Of a stretch of DNA of 14,299 nucleotides, positions 13,176 through 14,299 are shown one piece after another. The stretch's first letter is position 1, and each line of letters starts with the position of its first letter. A program made the translations under genes and the position numbers. The DNA comes from CAYYOS01 sp964473355 (GTDB lineage: Bacteria; Pseudomonadota; Gammaproteobacteria; Burkholderiales; REEB80): NCBI GenBank assembly GCA_964473355.1, contig CAYYOS010000059.1, forward strand, positions 1-14,299, written 5' to 3'. The notes below the pieces were generated by a model that saw only the letters and a program-made list of their open reading frames with translations, had not been told where the DNA came from and did no database searches.

Positions 13176-14299
13176 TTAATCCGATTTATTTTCAATTTGT
13201 TTTAACAAGTGGATGGCCATCCAACCTAGGAGAGCCACGCCGCTGACTAAAACTCCCCACAGCACCCAAGTTTTCCATGGCAAAGGTGGGGCAGGGGGCT
13301 TAAGCATGTCCAGGCTCCCAAGTTGAAAAGTGGGGCCGAGTTCGGCTCGGTGAACTCTGAGCTTATTGGTCTCAATGAGTTGGTGCAATGAAGATTCCGA
13401 GGCTTGATGTTGACTTTGTTGCGCACTGCCAAATGCCAAGCGATACGGTGGGCTGCCGCGTGCTATAAAACTTAACTCATGTGGGCGCCAACCCACTTCC
13501 AAAGAAGGAACATCCGCGGGGTGAGTGTCCTCCGGAGGTTCTATGCGCCAATAGCGGTTCGATGATTTATTAAGTACCAACTCATTATTATTAAAGCGCT
13601 GCCCTTCAACACGCAACGTATAAAACTGGCCTTGATAAATTTTCCGCCAAGGTTCTTTAGCATCCGTGCGGGTTAAAATCTTGGCGGTAATTTGGCTATT
13701 GTCTTGCGGTAAATTTATTCTTAAGCGCTGAATAGGGAAAAGGCCTAGCGTGTCGGATTCATATCCGTAAGGAACGTTAGTTTTTTTGGCGGTGAGTTTT
13801 AACCAGCGCAGCGGCGTTGGGGGATAGGTAGGCGCTATTTCTGCCGTTACACTGACGAGACTTAAAGGCGTGTCGGCAGAGGGCCAACTTAATCGAAAAT
13901 ATTTTGCCTTAGTGTAGGGCAACGAAATAGTTTTTTGTTCTACACGTTGTCCGCCGTGATTGAGCCGACTGATCACAGCGCTTTCGGTTAAGGTGCGCCA
14001 GCTCTTAAGGTCATCGCTGGCATCCACGCTAATTTTCCCAATATAGTTATCGCTTTTATCCAGCCACTCCATATGCAGCGCACTAATGGCCGAGGACACT
14101 TGACTGCCATCCAATATATAAAATACTACCGATGTGCCTTTTTGAGATGCTTGATCGTGGCGCAGCTCCGTAATAATACCGGCGGTGGTTTTTTCAACAC
14201 GCAAACCAAAATCGTTAAGGTTTTGTTGCCGATTGGCGCTGACTGGGAAAAATGGGAGTGCTACCACTTCTTTTTTGGCGACGTTCTCGGCAGGTGCCT
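13176..14299 (-). CDS. DUF3999 family membrane protein (5' end outside window)
   Basis: The function is unknown. The frame stays open to the window edge, ten codons beyond the GTG at 14267 (APAENVAKKE precedes it). In this family the first visible segment (VALPFFPVSANRQQ) aligns well inside the protein, after a signal peptide and a first domain. I therefore treat that GTG as internal and the gene as cut by the edge. Of the roughly 373 visible codons, the part around DASDDLKSWRTL...ARYFRLSW-like residues resembles a discoidin-type beta-sandwich. A second domain ends near EVGWRPHELSFIA. One transmembrane helix sits near the C-terminus (WVLWGVLVSGVALLGWMAI) followed by a short cytoplasmic tail. 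DUF3999 genes often follow a DUF2339 membrane-protein gene, which may lie just beyond the edge. The same strand and 106-base gap suggest linkage to the alpha-2-macroglobulin gene. Family call by recognition of pattern, moderately sure. Confidence 0.8.
   Translation of the reverse strand, partial: APAENVAKKEVVALPFFPVSANRQQNLNDFGLRVEKTTAGIITELRHDQASQKGTSVVFYILDGSQVSSAISALHMEWLDKSDNYIGKISVDASDDLKSWRTLTESAVISRLNHGGQRVEQKTISLPYTKAKYFRLSWPSADTPLSLVSVTAEIAPTYPPTPLRWLKLTAKKTNVPYGYESDTLGLFPIQRLRINLPQDNSQITAKILTRTDAKEPWRKIYQGQFYTLRVEGQRFNNNELVLNKSSNRYWRIEPPEDTHPADVPSLEVGWRPHELSFIARGSPPYRLAFGSAQQSQHQASESSLHQLIETNKLRVHRAELGPTFQLGSLDMLKPPAPPLPWKTWVLWGVLVSGVALLGWMAIHLLKQIENKSD

Noticed and set aside
14265..14267. 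GTG as the true start of the DUF3999 gene
   Set aside because: The frame continues open to the window edge, no signal peptide follows the GTG, and the segment after it resembles an internal part of the family, so the gene is judged to be cut by the edge.

Overview
This window looks like chromosomal core sequence from a betaproteobacterium, or a close relative. The basis is sequence resemblance judged by eye: the GlnD, MetAP, bS6 and PriB proteins read like betaproteobacterial versions, and the rpsF-priB-rpsR-rplI order is typical of beta- and gammaproteobacteria. GC content is near 50 percent. I see no insertion sequence, tRNA, rRNA, CRISPR array, phage gene or toxin-antitoxin pair.

Layout. 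Positions 1-1543 (minus) hold the N-terminal half of glnD, the PII uridylyltransferase, cut by the left window edge. It overlaps the 3' end of map (methionine aminopeptidase, minus, to about 2345) by 14 bases. A divergent intergenic region of about 220 bp carries a near-consensus sigma-70 promoter for the rightward ribosomal operon rpsF-priB-rpsR-rplI (2565-3990). The rpsF leader contains a hairpin that may be the S6:S18 autoregulatory site. Within the operon, priB starts with TTG overlapping the rpsF stop, and rpsR may start inside priB. The usual downstream gene dnaB is absent. In its place is a poorly conserved-looking junction (3991-4723) with several inverted repeats, one unrecognised leftward ORF of 93 codons and a plausible leftward promoter for it.

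Positions 4724-14299 are a leftward cell-envelope cluster. In transcription order it holds a DUF3999 membrane protein (5' end beyond the right edge), a 2005-residue bacterial alpha-2-macroglobulin with an intact thioester motif, and pbpC (penicillin-binding protein 1C). The alpha-2-macroglobulin/pbpC pairing is known: the first is thought to trap proteases that breach the outer membrane, and the second to repair peptidoglycan. This alpha-2-macroglobulin appears to be held by an N-terminal transmembrane helix instead of a lipid anchor, and the thioester cysteine is the only cysteine I can find in it.

No wholly new system is evident. The most interesting points are the variant alpha-2-macroglobulin and its DUF3999 neighbour, the orphan ORF with its structured leader, and the candidate ribosomal-protein leader motif.
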